From Haliclystus octoradiatus (Eukaryota > Cnidaria > Staurozoa > Stauromedusae > Haliclystidae), in the NCBI GenBank assembly GCA_916610825.1, contig OU744448.1:15499936-15563935 (forward strand): a stretch of DNA of 64,000 nucleotides. Direction: 5' to 3'. The notes beneath the pieces were generated by a model, which was given only the letters and a program-made list of their open reading frames with translations, had not been told where the DNA came from and ran no database searches. The first letter of the stretch is position 1. The number at the start of each line of letters is the position of its first letter. Positions 35,640-49,600 of the stretch are shown piece after piece. The position numbers and the translations under genes are program-made.

Positions 35640-38600
35640 CTTAATTCCCAAGGGAACTCGAATTTGACAAACACAGCTCAAAATGACCAAAAACAATGTT
35701 TAATTCCCAAGGGATTTCGAATTTGACAAAAACAGCTCAAATTGACCGAAAACAATGCTTAATTCCCAAGGGAATTCGAATTTGACAAAAACAACTTAAA
35801 ATGACAAAATACAATGCTTAATTCCCAAGGGAATTCGAATTTGATAAAAACAGCTCAAAATAACCAAAAACAATGCTTAATTCCCAAGGGAAATTGAATT
35901 TGACAAAAACAGCTCAAAATGACCAAAAACAATGCTCAATTCCCAAGGGAATTCGAATTTAAGAAAAACAGCTCAAAATGACCAAAAACAATGTTTAATT
36001 CCCAAGGGAATTCGAATTTGACAAAAACAGCTCAAAATGACCAAAAACAATGCTTAATTCCCAAGGGAATTCGAATTTGACAAAAACAGCTCAAATTGAC
36101 CGAAAACAATGCTTAATTCCCAAGGGAATTCGAATTTGACAAAAACAACTTAAAATGACAAAACACAATGCTTACTTCCCAAGGGAATTCGAATTTGGCA
36201 AAAACAGCTCAAAATTACAAAAAACAATGCTTAATTCCAAAGGGAATTAGGAAATAACAAAAACAGCTCAAAATGACCAAAAACAATGCTTAATTCCCAA
36301 GGGAATTCGAATTTGACAAAAACAACTTAAAATGACAAAAGACAATGCTTAATTCCCAAGGGAATTCGAATTTGACAAAAACAGCTCAAAATGACCAAAA
36401 ACAATGCTTAATTCCCAAGGGAATTCGAATTTGACAAAAACAGCTCAAAATGACCAAAAACAATGCTTAATTCCCAAGGGAACTCGAATTTGACAAACAC
36501 AGCTCAAAATGACCAAAAACAATGTTTAATTCCCAAGGGAATTCGAATTTGACAAAAACAGCTCAAATTGACCGAAAACAATGCTTAATTCCAAAGGGAA
36601 TTCGAATTTGACAAAAACAACTCAAAATAACCAAAAACAATGCTTAATTCCCAAGGTAATTCGAATTTGACAAAAACAACTCAAAATGACCAAAAACAAT
36701 GCTTAATTCCCAAGGGAATTCGAATTTAACAAAAACAGCTCAAAATGACCAAAAACAATGCTTAATTCCAAAGGGAATTCGAATTTGACAAAAACAGCTC
36801 AAAATGACCAAAAACAATGCTTAATTCCCAAGGGAACTCGAATTTGACAAACACAGCTCAAAATGACCAAAAACAATGTTTAATTCCCAAGGGAATTCGA
36901 ATTTGACAAAAACAGCTCAAATTGACCGAAAACAATGCTTAATTCCCAAGGGAATTCGAATTTGACAAAAACAACTTAAAATGACAAAATACAATGCTTA
37001 ATTCCCAAGGGAATTCGAATTTGATAAAAACAGCTCAAAATAACCAAAAACAATGCTTAATTCCCAAGGGAAATTGAATTTGACAAAAAAGCTCAAAATG
37101 ACCAAAAACAATGCTCAATTCTCAAGGGAATTCGAATTTAAGAAAAACAGTTCAAAATGACCAAAAACAATGCTTAATTCCCAAGGGAATTCGAATTTGA
37201 CAAAAACAGCTCAAAATGACCAAAAACAATGCTTAATTCCCAAGGGAATTCGAATTTGACAAAAACAGCTCAAATTGACCGAAAACAATGCTTAATTCCC
37301 AAGGGAATTCGAATTTGACAAAAACAACTTAAAATGACAAAATACAATGCTTAATTCCCAAGGGAATTCGAATTTGACAAAAACAGCTCAAAATGACAAA
37401 AGACAATGCTTAATTCCAAAGGGAATTCGGAATTAACAAAAACAGCTCAAAATGACCAAAAACAATGCTTAATTCCCAAGGGAATTCGAATTTAACAAAA
37501 ACAGCTCAAAATGACCAAAAACAATGCTTAATTCCCAAGGGAATTCGAATTTGACAAAAACAACTTAAAATGACAAAATACAATGCTTAATTCCCAAGGG
37601 AATTTGAATTTGACAAAAACAGCTCAAAATGACCAAAAACAATGCTTAATTCCCAAGGGAACTCGAATTTGACAAACACAGCTCAAAATGACCAAAAACA
37701 ATGTTTAATTCCCAAGGGAATTCGAATTTGACAAAAACAGCTCAAATTGACCGAAAACAATGCTTAATTCCCAAGGGAATTCGAATTTGACAAAAACAAC
37801 TTAAAATGACAAAATACAATGCTTAATTCCCAAGGGGAATTCGAATTTGATAAAAACAGCTCAAAATAACCAAAAACAATGCTTAATTCCCAAGGGAAAT
37901 TGAATTTGACAAAAACAGCTCAAAATGACCAAAAACAATGCTCAATTCCCAAGGGAATTCGAATTTAAGAAAAACAGCTCAAAATGACCAAAAACAATGT
38001 TTAATTCCCAAGGGAATTCGAATTTGACAAAAACAGCTCAAAATGACCAAAAACAATGCTTAATTCCCAAGGGAATTCGAATTTGACAAAAACAGCTCAA
38101 ATTGACCGAAAACAATGCTTAATTCCCAAGGGAATTCGAATTTGACAAAAACAACTTAAAATGACAAAACACAATGCTTACTTCCCAAGGGAATTCGAAT
38201 TTGGCAAAAACAGCTCAAAATGACAAAAAACAATGCTTAATTCCAAAGGGAATTAGGAAATAACAAAAACAGCTCAAAATGACCAAAAACAATGCTTAAT
38301 TCCCAAGGGAATTCGAATTTGACAAAAACAACTTAAAATGACAAAAGACAATGCTTAATTCCCAAGGGAATTCGAATTTGACAAAAACAGCTCAAAATGA
38401 CCAAAAACAATGCTTAATTCCCAAGGTAATTCGAATTTGACAAAAACAACTCAAAATGACCAAAAACAATGCTTAATTCCCAAGGGAATTCGAATTTAAC
38501 AAAAACAGCTCAAAATGACCAAAAACAATGCTTAATTCCAAAGGGAATTCGAATTTGACAAAAACAGCTCAAAATGACCAAAAACAATGCTTAATTCCCA

Positions 38601-40070
38601 AGGGAACTCGAATTTGACAAACACAGCTCAAAATGACCAAAAACAATGTTTAATTCCCAAGGGAATTCGAATTTGACAAAAACAGCTCAAATTGACCGAA
38701 AACAATGCTTAATTCCCAAGGGAATTCGAATTTGACAAAAACAACTTAAAATGACAAAATACAATGCTTAATTCCCAAGGGAATTCGAATTTGATAAAAA
38801 CAGCTCAAAATAACCAAAAACAATGCTTAATTCCCAAGGGAAATTGAATTTGACAAAAAAGCTCAAAATGACCAAAAACAATGCTCAATTCTCAAGGGAA
38901 TTCGAATTTAAGAAAAACAGTTCAAAATGACCAAAAACAATGCTTAATTCCCAAGGGAATTCGAATTTGACAAAAACAGCTCAAAATGACCAAAAACAAT
39001 GCTTAATTCCCAAGGGAATTCGAATTTGACAAAAACAGCTCAAATTGACCGAAAACAATGCTTAATTCCCAAGGGAATTCGAATTTGACAAAAACAACTT
39101 AAAATGACAAAATACAATGCTTAATTCCCAAGGGAATTCGAATTTGACAAAAACAGCTCAAAATGACAAAAGACAATGCTTAATTCCAAAGGGAATTCGG
39201 AATTAACAAAAACAGCTCAAAATGACCAAAAACAATGCTTAATTCCCAAGGGAATTCGAATTTAACAAAAACAGCTCAAAATGACCAAAAACAATGCTTA
39301 ATTCCCAAGGGAATTCGAATTTGACAAAAACAACTTAAAATGACAAAATACAATGCTTAATTCCCAAGGGAAATTGAATTTGACAAAAACAGCTCAAAAT
39401 GACCAAAAACAATGCTCAATTCCCAAGGGAATTCGAATTTAAGAAAAACAGCTCAAAATGACCAAAAACAATGTTTAATTCCCAAGGGAATTCGAATTTG
39501 ACAAAAACAGCTCAAAATGACCAAAAACAATGCTTAATTCCCAAGGGAATTCGAATTTGACAAAAACAGCTCAAATTGACCGAAAACAATGCTTAATTCC
39601 CAAGGGAATTCGAATTTGACAAAAACAACTTAAAATGACAAAACACAATGCTTACTTCCCAAGGGAATTCGAATTTGGCAAAAACAGCTCAAAATGACAA
39701 AAAACAATGCTTAATTCCAAAGGGAATTAGGAAATAACAAAAACAGCTCAAAATGACCAAAAACAATGCTTAATTCCCAAGGGAATTCGAATTTGACAAA
39801 AACAACTTAAAATGACAAAAGACAATGCTTAATTCCCAAGGGAATTCGAATTTGACAAAAACAGCTCAAAATGACCAAAAACAATGCTTAATTCCCAAGG
39901 GAATTCGAATTTGACAAAAACAGCTCAAAATGACCAAAAACAATGCTTAATTCCCAAGGGAACTCGAATTTGACAAACACAGCTCAAAATGACCAAAAAC
40001 AATGTTTAATTCCCAAGGGAATTCGAATTTGACAAAAACAGCTCAAATTGACCGAAAACAATGCTTAATT
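35640..40070 (+). repeat. Interleaved 34-, 30- and 25-monomer duplications
   Basis: The private variant AGGGAATTAGGAAATAAC occurs at 36241, 38247 and 39721 (2006 bp = 34 x 59, then 1474 bp = 25 x 59 minus 1). A second marker, TTGACAAAAAAGCTC with one lost base, occurs at 37080 and 38850 (1770 bp = 30 x 59), with CAAAAGACAATGC near 37396 and 39166 at the same offset. Two sets of blocks with different spacing therefore overlap, so at least two duplication events with different endpoints shaped this stretch. Confidence 0.85.
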
Positions 40071-41549
40071 CCCAAGGGAATTCGAATTTGACAAACACAG
40101 CTCAAAATGACCAAAAACAATGTTTAATTCCCAAGGGAATTCGAATTTGACAAAAACAGCTCAAATTGACCGAAAACAATGCTTAATTCCCAAGGGAATT
40201 CGAATTTGATAAAAACAGCTCAAAATGACCAAAAACAATGCTTAATTCCCAAGGGAATTCGAATTTGACAAAAACAGCTCAAATTGACCGAAAACAATGC
40301 TTAATTCCCAAGGGAATTCGAATTTGACAAAAACAACTTAAAATGACAAAATACAATGCTTAATTCCCAAGGGAATTCGAATTTGACAAAAACAGCTCAA
40401 AATGACAAAAAACAATGCTTAATTCCAAAGGGAATTCGGAATTAACAAAAACAGCTCAAAATGACCAAAAACAATGCTTAGTTCCCAAGGGAATTCGAAT
40501 TTGACAAAAACAACTTAAAATGACAAAATACAATGCTTAATTCCCAAGGGAATTCGAATTTGACAAAAACAGCTCAAAATGACCAAAAACAATGCTTAAT
40601 TCCCAAGGGAATTCGAATTTGACAAAAACAGCTCAAAATGACCAAAAACAATGCTTACTTCCAAAGGGAACTCGAATTTGACAAACACAGCTCAAAATGA
40701 CCAAAAACAATGTTTAATTCCCAAGGGAATTCGAATTTGACAAAAACAGCTCAAATTGACCGAAAACAATGCTTAATTCCCAAGGGAATTCGAATTTGAC
40801 AAAAACAACTTAAAATGACAAAATACAATGCTTAATTCCCAAGGGAATTCGAATTTGACAAAAACAGCTCAAAATGACCAAAAACAATGCTTAATTCCCA
40901 AGGGAATTCGAATTTGATAAAAACAGCTCAAAATAACCAAAAACAATGCTTAATTCCCAAGGGAAATTGAATTTGACAAAAACAGCTCAAAATGACCAAA
41001 AACAATGCTCAATTCTCAAGGGAATTCGAATTTAAGAAAAACAGCTCAAAATGACCAAAAACAATGCTTAATTCCCATGGGAATTCGAATTTGACAAAAA
41101 CAGCTCAAAATGACCAAAAACAATGCTTAATTCCCAAGGGAATTCGAATTTGATAAAAACAGCTCAAATTAACCAAAAACAATGCTTAATTCCCAAGGGA
41201 AATTGAATTTGACAAAAACAGCTCAAAATGACCAAAAACAATGCTCAATTCTCAAGGGAATTCGAATTTAAGAAAAACAGCTCAAAATGACCAAAAACAA
41301 TGCTTAATTCCCAAGGGAATTCGAATTTGACAAAAACAGCTCAAAATGACCAAAAACAATGCTTAATTCCCAAGGGAATTCGAATTTGACAAAAACAGCT
41401 CAAATTGACCGAAAACAATGCTTAATTCCCAAGGGAATTCGAATTTGACAAAAACAACTTAAAATGACAAAATACAATGCTTAATTCCCAAGGGAATTCG
41501 AATTTGACAAAAACAGCTCAAAATGACAAAAAACAATGCTTAATTCCAA

Positions 41550-44500
41550 AGGGAATTCGGAATTAACAAAAACAGCTCAAAATGACCAAAAACAATGCTT
41601 AATTCCCAAGGGAATTCGAATTTGACAAAAACAACTTAAAATGACAAAATACAATGCTTAATTCCCAAGGGAATTCGAATTTGACAAAAACAGCTCAAAA
41701 TGACCAAAAAAAATGCTTAATTCCCAAGGGAATTCGAATTTGACAAAAACAGCTCAAAATGACCAAAAACAATGCTTAATTCCCAAGGGAACTCGAATTT
41801 GACAAACACAGCTCAAAATGACCAAAAACAATGTTTAATTCCCAAGGGAATTCGAATTTGACAAAAACAGCTCAAAATGACCAAAAACAATGCTTAATTC
41901 CCAAGGGAATTCGAATTTGATAAAAACAGCTCAAAATGACCAAAAACAATGCTTAATTCTCAAGGGAATTCGAATTTGACAAAAACAATTCAAAATGACC
42001 AAATACATTGCTTAATTCCCAAGGGAATTCGAATTTGATAAAAACAGCTCAAAATGACCAAAAACAATGCTTAATTCCAAAGGGAAATCGAATTTGACAA
42101 AAACAACTCAAAATAACCAAAAACAATGCTCAATTCTCAAGGGAATTCGAATTAAGAAAAACAGCTCAAAATGACCAAAAACAATGCTTAATTCCCAAGG
42201 GAATTCGAATTTGACAAAAACAGCTCAAAATGACCAAAAACAATGCTTAATTCCCAAGGGAATTCGAATTTGACAAAAACAGCTCAAATTGACCGAAAAC
42301 AATGCTTAATTCCCAAGGGAATTCGAATTTGACAAAAACAACTTAAAATGACAAAATACAATGCTTAATTCCCAAGGGAATTCGAATTTGACAAAACAGC
42401 TCAAAATGACAAAAAACAATGCTTAATTCCAAAGGGAATTCGGAATTAACAAAAACAGCTCAAAATGACCAAAAACAATGCTTAATTCCCAAGGGAATTC
42501 GAATTTGACAAAAACAACTTAAAATGACAAAATACAATGCTTAATTCCCAAGGGAATTCGAATTTGACAAAAACAGCTCAAAATGACCAAAAAAAATGCT
42601 TAATTCCCAAGGGAATTCGAATTTGACAAAAACAGCTCAAAATGACCAAAAACAATGCTTAATTCCCAAGGGAACTCGAATTTGACAAACACAGCTCAAA
42701 ATGACCAAAAACAATGTTTAATTCCCAAGGGAATTCGAATTTGACAAAAACAGCTCAAAATGACCAAAAACAATGCTTAATTCCCAAGGGAATTCGAATT
42801 TAACAAAAACAGCTCAAAATGACCAAAAACAATGCTTAATTCCAAAGGGAATTCGAATTTGACAAAAACAGCTCAAATGACCAAAAACAATGCTTAATTC
42901 CCAAGGGAACTCGAATTTGACAAACACAGCTCAAAATGACCAAAAACAATGTTTAATTCCCAAGGGAATTCGAATTTGACAAAAACAGCTCAAAGTGACC
43001 GAAAACAATGCTTAATTCCCAAGGGAATTCGAATTTGACAAAAACAACTTACAATGACAAAATACAATGCTTAATTCCCAAGGGAATTCGAATTTGATAA
43101 AAACAGCTCAAAATGACCAAAAACAATGCTTAATTCCAAAGGGAAATCGAATTTGACAAAAACAACTCAAAATAACCAAAAACAATGCTCAATTCTCAAG
43201 GGAATTCGAATTTAAGAAATACAGCTCAAAATGACCAAAAACAATGCTTAATTCCCAAGGGAATTCGAATTTGACAAAAACAGCTCAAATTGACCGAAAA
43301 CAATGCTTCATTCCCAAGGTAATTCGAATTTGACAAAAACAACTCAAAATGACCAAAAACAATGCTTAATTCCCAAGGGAATTCGAATTTAACAAAAACA
43401 ACTTACAATGACAAAATACAATGCTTAATTCCCAAGGGAATTCGAATTTGATAAAAACAGCTCAAAATGACCAAAAACAATGCTTAATTCCAAAGGGAAA
43501 TCGAATTTGACAAAACAACTCAAAATAACCAAAACAATGCTCAATTCTCAAGGGAATTCGAATTTAAGAAATACAGCTCAAAATGACCAAAAACAATGCT
43601 TAATTCCCAAGGGAATTCGAATTTGACAAAAACAGCTCAAATTGACCGAAAACAATGCTTCATTCCCAAGGTAATTCGAATTTGACAAAAACAACTCAAA
43701 ATGACCAAAAACAATGCTTAATTCCAAAGGGAATTCGGAATTAACAAAAACAGCTCAAAATGACCAAAAACAATGCTTAATTCCCAAGGGAATTCGAATT
43801 TGACAAAAACAACTTAAAATGACAAAATACAATGCTTAATTCCCAAGGGAATTCGAATTTGACAAAAACAGCTCAAAATGACCAAAAAAAATGCTTAATT
43901 CCCAAGGGAATTCGAATTTGACAAAAACAGCTCAAAATGACCAAAAAACAATGCTTAATTCCCAAGGGAACTCGAATTTGACAAACACAGCTCAAAATGA
44001 CCAAAAACAATGTTTAATTCCCAAGGGAATTCGAATTTGACAAAACAGCTCAAAATGACCAAAAACAATGCTTAATTCCCAAGGGAATTCGAATTTGACA
44101 AAAACAGCTCAAAATGACCAAAAACAATGCTTAATTCTCAAGGGAATTCGAATTTGACAAAAACAATTCAAAATGACCAAATACATTGCTTAATTCCCAA
44201 GGGAATTCGAATTTGATAAAAACAGCTCAAAATGACCAAAAACAATGCTTAATTCCAAAGGGAAATCGAATTTGACAAAAACAACTCAAAATAACCAAAA
44301 ACAATGCTCAATTCTCAAGGGAATTCGAATTAAGAAAAACAGCTCAAAATGACCAAAAACAATGCTTAATTCCCAAGGGAATTCGAATTTGACAAAAACA
44401 GCTCAAAATGACCAAAAACAATGCTTAATTCCCAAGGGAATTCGAATTTGACAAAAACAGCTCAAATTGACCGAAAACAATGCTTAATTCCCAAGGGAAT

Positions 44501-45950
44501 TCGAATTTGACAAAAACAACTTAAAATGACAAAATACAATGCTTAATTCCCAAGGGAATTCGAATTTGACAAAAACAGCTCAAAATGACAAAAAACAATG
44601 CTTAATTCCAAAGGGAATTCGGAATTAACAAAAACAGCTCAAAATGACCAAAAACAATGCTTAATTCCCAAGGGAATTCGAATTTGACAAAAACAACTTA
44701 AAATGACAAAATACAATGCTTAATTCCCAAGGGAATTCGAATTTGACAAAAACAGCTCAAAATGACCAAAAAAAATGCTTAATTCCCAAGGGAATTCGAA
44801 TTTGACAAAAACAGCTCAAAATGACCAAAAACAATGCTTAATTCCCAAGGGAACTCGAATTTGACAAACACAGCTCAAAATGACCAAAAACAATGTTTAA
44901 TTCCCAAGGGAATTCGAATTTGACAAAAACAGCTCAAAATGACCAAAAACAATGCTTAATTCCCAAGGGAATTCGAATTTAACAAAAACAGCTCAAAATG
45001 ACCAAAAACAATGCTTAATTCCAAAGGGAATTCGAATTTGACAAAAACAGCTCAAAATGACCAAAAACAATGCTTAATTCCCAAGGGAACTCGAATTTGA
45101 CAAACACAGCTCAAAATGACCAAAAACAATGTTTAATTCCCAAGGGAATTCGAATTTGACAAAAACAGCTCAAAGTGACCGAAAACAATGCTTAATTCCC
45201 AAGGGAATTCGAATTTGACAAAAACAACTTACAATGACAAAATACAATGCTTAATTCCCAAGGGAATTCGAATTTGATAAAAACAGCTCAAAATGACCAA
45301 AAACAATGCTTAATTCCAAAGGGAAATCGAATTTGACAAAAACAACTCAAAATAACCAAAAACAATGCTCAATTCTCAAGGGAATTCGAATTTAAGAAAT
45401 ACAGCTCAAAATGACCAAAAACAATGCTCAATTCCCAAGGGAATTCGAATTTGACAAAAACAGCTCAAATTGACCGAAAACAATGCTTCATTCCCAAGGT
45501 AATTCGAATTTGACAAAAACAACTCAAAATGACCAAAAACAATGCTTAATTCCCAAGGGAATTCGAATTTAACAAAAACAACTTACAATGACAAAATACA
45601 ATGCTTAATTCCCAAGGGAATTCGAATTTGATAAAAACAGCTCAAAATGACCAAAAACAATGCTTAATTCCAAAGGGAAATCGAATTTGACAAAAACAAC
45701 TCAAAATAACCAAAAACAATGCTCAATTCTCAAGGGAATTCGAATTTAAGAAATACAGCTCAAAATGACCAAAAACAATGCTTAATTCCCAAGGGAATTC
45801 GAATTTGACAAAAACAGCTCAAATTGACCGAAAACAATGCTTCATTCCCAAGGTAATTCGAATTTGACAAAAACAACTCAAAATGACCAAAAACAATGCT
45901 TAATTCCCAAGGGAATTCGAATTTAACAAAAACAGCTCACAATGACCAAA
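41550..45950 (+). repeat. Two copies of a 37-monomer block rich in 1-bp indels
   Basis: Copy 1 is about 41550-43728 and copy 2 about 43729-45950. The marker GAATTAAGAAAAAC (one T short) is at 42149 and 44327, 2178 bp apart. That is 37 x 59 (2183) minus 5, and the five missing bases are accounted for by visible single-base changes: losses near 42150, 42393, 42873, 43513, 43529 and 44042, and a gain near 43945. Most of these indels are in one copy only. Confidence 0.88.
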
Positions 45951-46500
45951 AACAATGCTTAATTCCAAAGGGAATTCGAATTTGACAAAAACAGCTCAAA
46001 TTGACCGAAAACAATGCTTCATTCCCAAGGTAATTCGAATTTGACAAAAACAACTCAAAATGACCAAAAACAATGCTTAATTCCCAAGGGAATTCGAATT
46101 TAACAAAAACAACTTACAATGACAAAATACAATGCTTAATTCCCAAGGGAATTCGAATTTGATAAAAACAGCTCAAAATGACCAAAAACAATGCTTAATT
46201 CCAAAGGGAAATCGAATTTGACAAAAACAACTCAAAATAACCAAAAACAATGCTCAATTCTCAAGGGAATTCGAATTTAAGAAATACAGCTCAAAATGAC
46301 CAAAAACAATGCTTAATTCCCAAGGGAATTCGAATTTGACAAAAACAGCTCAAATTGACCGAAAACAATGCTTCATTCCCAAGGTAATTCGAATTTGACA
46401 AAAACAACTCAAAATGACCAAAAACAATGCTTAATTCCCAAGGGAATTCGAATTTAACAAAAACAGCTCACAATGACCAAAAACAATGCTTAATTCCAAA
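45440..46500 (+). repeat. Short repeated block marked by GCTTCATTCCC
   Basis: The rare variant GCTTCATTCCCAAGG recurs near 43306, 43658, 45486, 45840, 46016 and 46370. Several copies lie in a short interval, and the 45840-46370 copies are separated by small multiples of 59. The same set of neighbours (GAAATACAGC before it, AACTTACAATGAC after it) repeats with them. This looks like local reamplification of six- and nine-monomer blocks after the 37-monomer duplication. Confidence 0.75.
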
Positions 46501-46689
46501 GGGAATTCGAATTTGACAAAAACAGCTCAAAATGACCAAAAACAATGCTTAATTCCCAAGGGAACTCGAATTTGACAAACACAGCTCAAAATGACCAAAA
46601 ACAATGTTTAATTCCCAAGGGAATTCGAATTTGACAAAAACAGCTCAAATTGACCGAAAACAATGCTTAATTCCCAAGGGAATTCGAAT

Positions 46690-49600
46690 TTGACAAAAAC
46701 TTAAAATGACAAAATACAATGCTTAATTCCCAAGGGAATTCGAATTTGATAAAAACAGCTCAAAATGACCAAAAACAATGCTTAATTCCAAAGGGAAATC
46801 GAATTTGACAAAAACAACTCAAAATAACCAAAAACAATGCTTAATTCCCAAGGGAATTCGAATTTAACAAAAACAGCTCAAAATGACCAAAAACAATGCT
46901 TAATTCCCAAGGGAATTCGAATTTGACAAAAACAGCTCAAAATGACCAAAAACAATGCTTAATTCCCAAGGGAATTCGAATTTGATAAAAACAGCTCAAA
47001 ATAACCAAAAACAATGCTTAATTCCCAAGGGAATTCGAATTTGACAAAAACAACTCAAAATAACCAAAAACAATGCTTAATTCCCAAGGTAATTCGAATT
47101 TGACAAAAACAACTCAAAATGACCAAAAACAATGCTTAATTCCCAAGGGAATTCGAGTTTAACAAAAACAGCTCAAAATGACCAAAAACAATGCTTAATT
47201 CCCAAGGGAATTCGAATTTGACAAAAACAACTTAAAATGACAAAATACAATGCTTAATTCCCAAGGGAATTCGAATTTGACAAAAACAGCTCAAATTGAC
47301 CGAAAACAATGCTTAATTCCCAAGGGAATTCGAATTTGACAAAAACAACTTAAAATGACAAAATACAATGCTTAATTCCCAAGGTAATTCGAATTTGACA
47401 AAAACAACTCAAAATGACCAAAAACAATGCTTAATTCCCAAGGGAATTCGAATTTAACAAAAACAGCTCAAAATGACCAAAAACAATGCTTAATTCCAAA
47501 GGGAATTCGAATTTGACAAAAACAGCTCAAAATGACCAAAAACAATGCTTAATTCCCAAGGGAATTCGAATTTAACAAAAACAGCTCAAAATGACCAGAA
47601 ACAATGCTTAATTCCCAAGGGAATTCGAATTTGACAAAAACAGCTTAAAATGACAAAATACAATGCTTAATTCCCAAGGGAATTCGAATTTGACAAAAAC
47701 AGCTCAAAATGACCAAAAACAATGCTTAATTCCCAAGGGAATTCGAATTTGACAAAAACAACTTAAAATGACAAAATACAATGCTTAATTCCCAAGGGAA
47801 TTCGAATTTGATAAAAACAGCTCAAAATAACCAAAAACAATGCTTAATTCCCAAGGGAATTCGAATTTAACAAAAACAGCTCAAAATGACCAAAAACAAT
47901 GCTTAATTCCAAAGGGAATTCGAATTTGACAAAAACAGCTCAAAATGACCAAAAACAATGCTTAATTCCCAAGGGAACTCGAATTTGACAAACACAGCTC
48001 AAAATGACCAAAAACAATGTTTAATTCCCAAGGGAATTCGAATTTGACAAAAACAGCTCAAATTGACCGAAAACAATGCTTAATTCCCAAGGGAATTCGA
48101 ATTTGACAAAAACAACTTAAAATGACAAAATACAATGCTTAATTCCCAAGGGAATTCGAATTTGATAAAAACAGCTCAAAATGACCAAAAACAATGCTTA
48201 ATTCCAAAGGGAAATCGAATTTGACAAAAACAACTCAAAATAACCAAAAACAATGCTCAATTCTCAAGGGAATTCGAATTTAAGAAAAACAGCTCAAAAT
48301 GACCAAAAACAATGCTTAATTCCCAAGGGAATTCGAATTTGACAAAAACAGCTCAAAATGACCAAAAACAATGCTTAATTCCCAAGGGAATTCGAATTTG
48401 ACAAAAATAGCTCAAATTGACCGAAAACAATGCTTAATTCCCAAGGGAATTCGAATTTGACAAAAACAACTTAAAATGACAAAATACAATGCTTAATTCC
48501 CAAGGGAATTCGAATTTGACAAAAACAACTTAAAATGACAAAATACAATGCTTAATTCCCAAGGGAATTCGAATTTGATAAAAACAGCTCAAAATGACCA
48601 AAAAAAATGCTTAATTCCAAAGGGAAATCGAATTTGACAAAAACAACTCAAAATAACCAAAAACAATGCTCAATTCTCAAGGGAATTCGAATTTAAGAAA
48701 TACAGCTCAAAATGACCAAAAACAATGCTTAATTCCCAAGGGAATTCGAATTTGACAAAAACAGCTCAAATTGACCGAAAACAATGCTTAATTCCCAAGG
48801 TAATTCGAATTTGACAAAAACAACTCAAAATGACCAAAAACAATGCTTAATTCCCAAGGGAATTCGAATTTAACAAAAACAGCTCACAATGACCAAAAAC
48901 AATGCTTAATTCCAAAGGGAATTCGAATTTGACAAAAACAGCTCAAGATGACCAAAAACAATGCTTAATTCCCAAGGGAACTCGAATTTGACAAACACAG
49001 CTCAAAATGACCAAAAACAATGTTTAATTCCCAAGGGAATTCGAATTTGACAAAAACAGCTCAAATTGACCGAAAACAATGCTTAATTCTCAAGGGAATT
49101 CGAATTTGACAAAAACTTAAAATGACAAAATACAATGCTTAATTCCCAAGGGAATTCGAATTTGATAAAAACAGCTCAAAATGACCAAAAACAATGCTTA
49201 ATTCCCAAGGGAATTCGAATTTGACAAAAATAGCTCAAATTGACCGAAAACAATGCTTAATTCCCAAGGGAATTCCAATTTGACAAAAACAACTTAAAAT
49301 GACAAAATACAATGCTTAATTCTCAAGGGAATTCGAATTTGACAAAAACAACTTAAAATGACAAAATACAATGCTTAATTCCCAAGGGAATTCGAATTTG
49401 ATAAAAACAGCTCAAAATGACCAAAAAAAATGCTTAATTCCAAAGGGAAATCGAATTTGACAAAAACAACTCAAAATAACCAAAAACAATGCTCAATTCT
49501 CAAGGGAATTCGAATTTAAGAAATACAGCTCAAAATGACCAAAAACAATGCTTAATTCCCAAGGGAATTCGAATTTGACAAAAACAGCTCAAATTGACCG

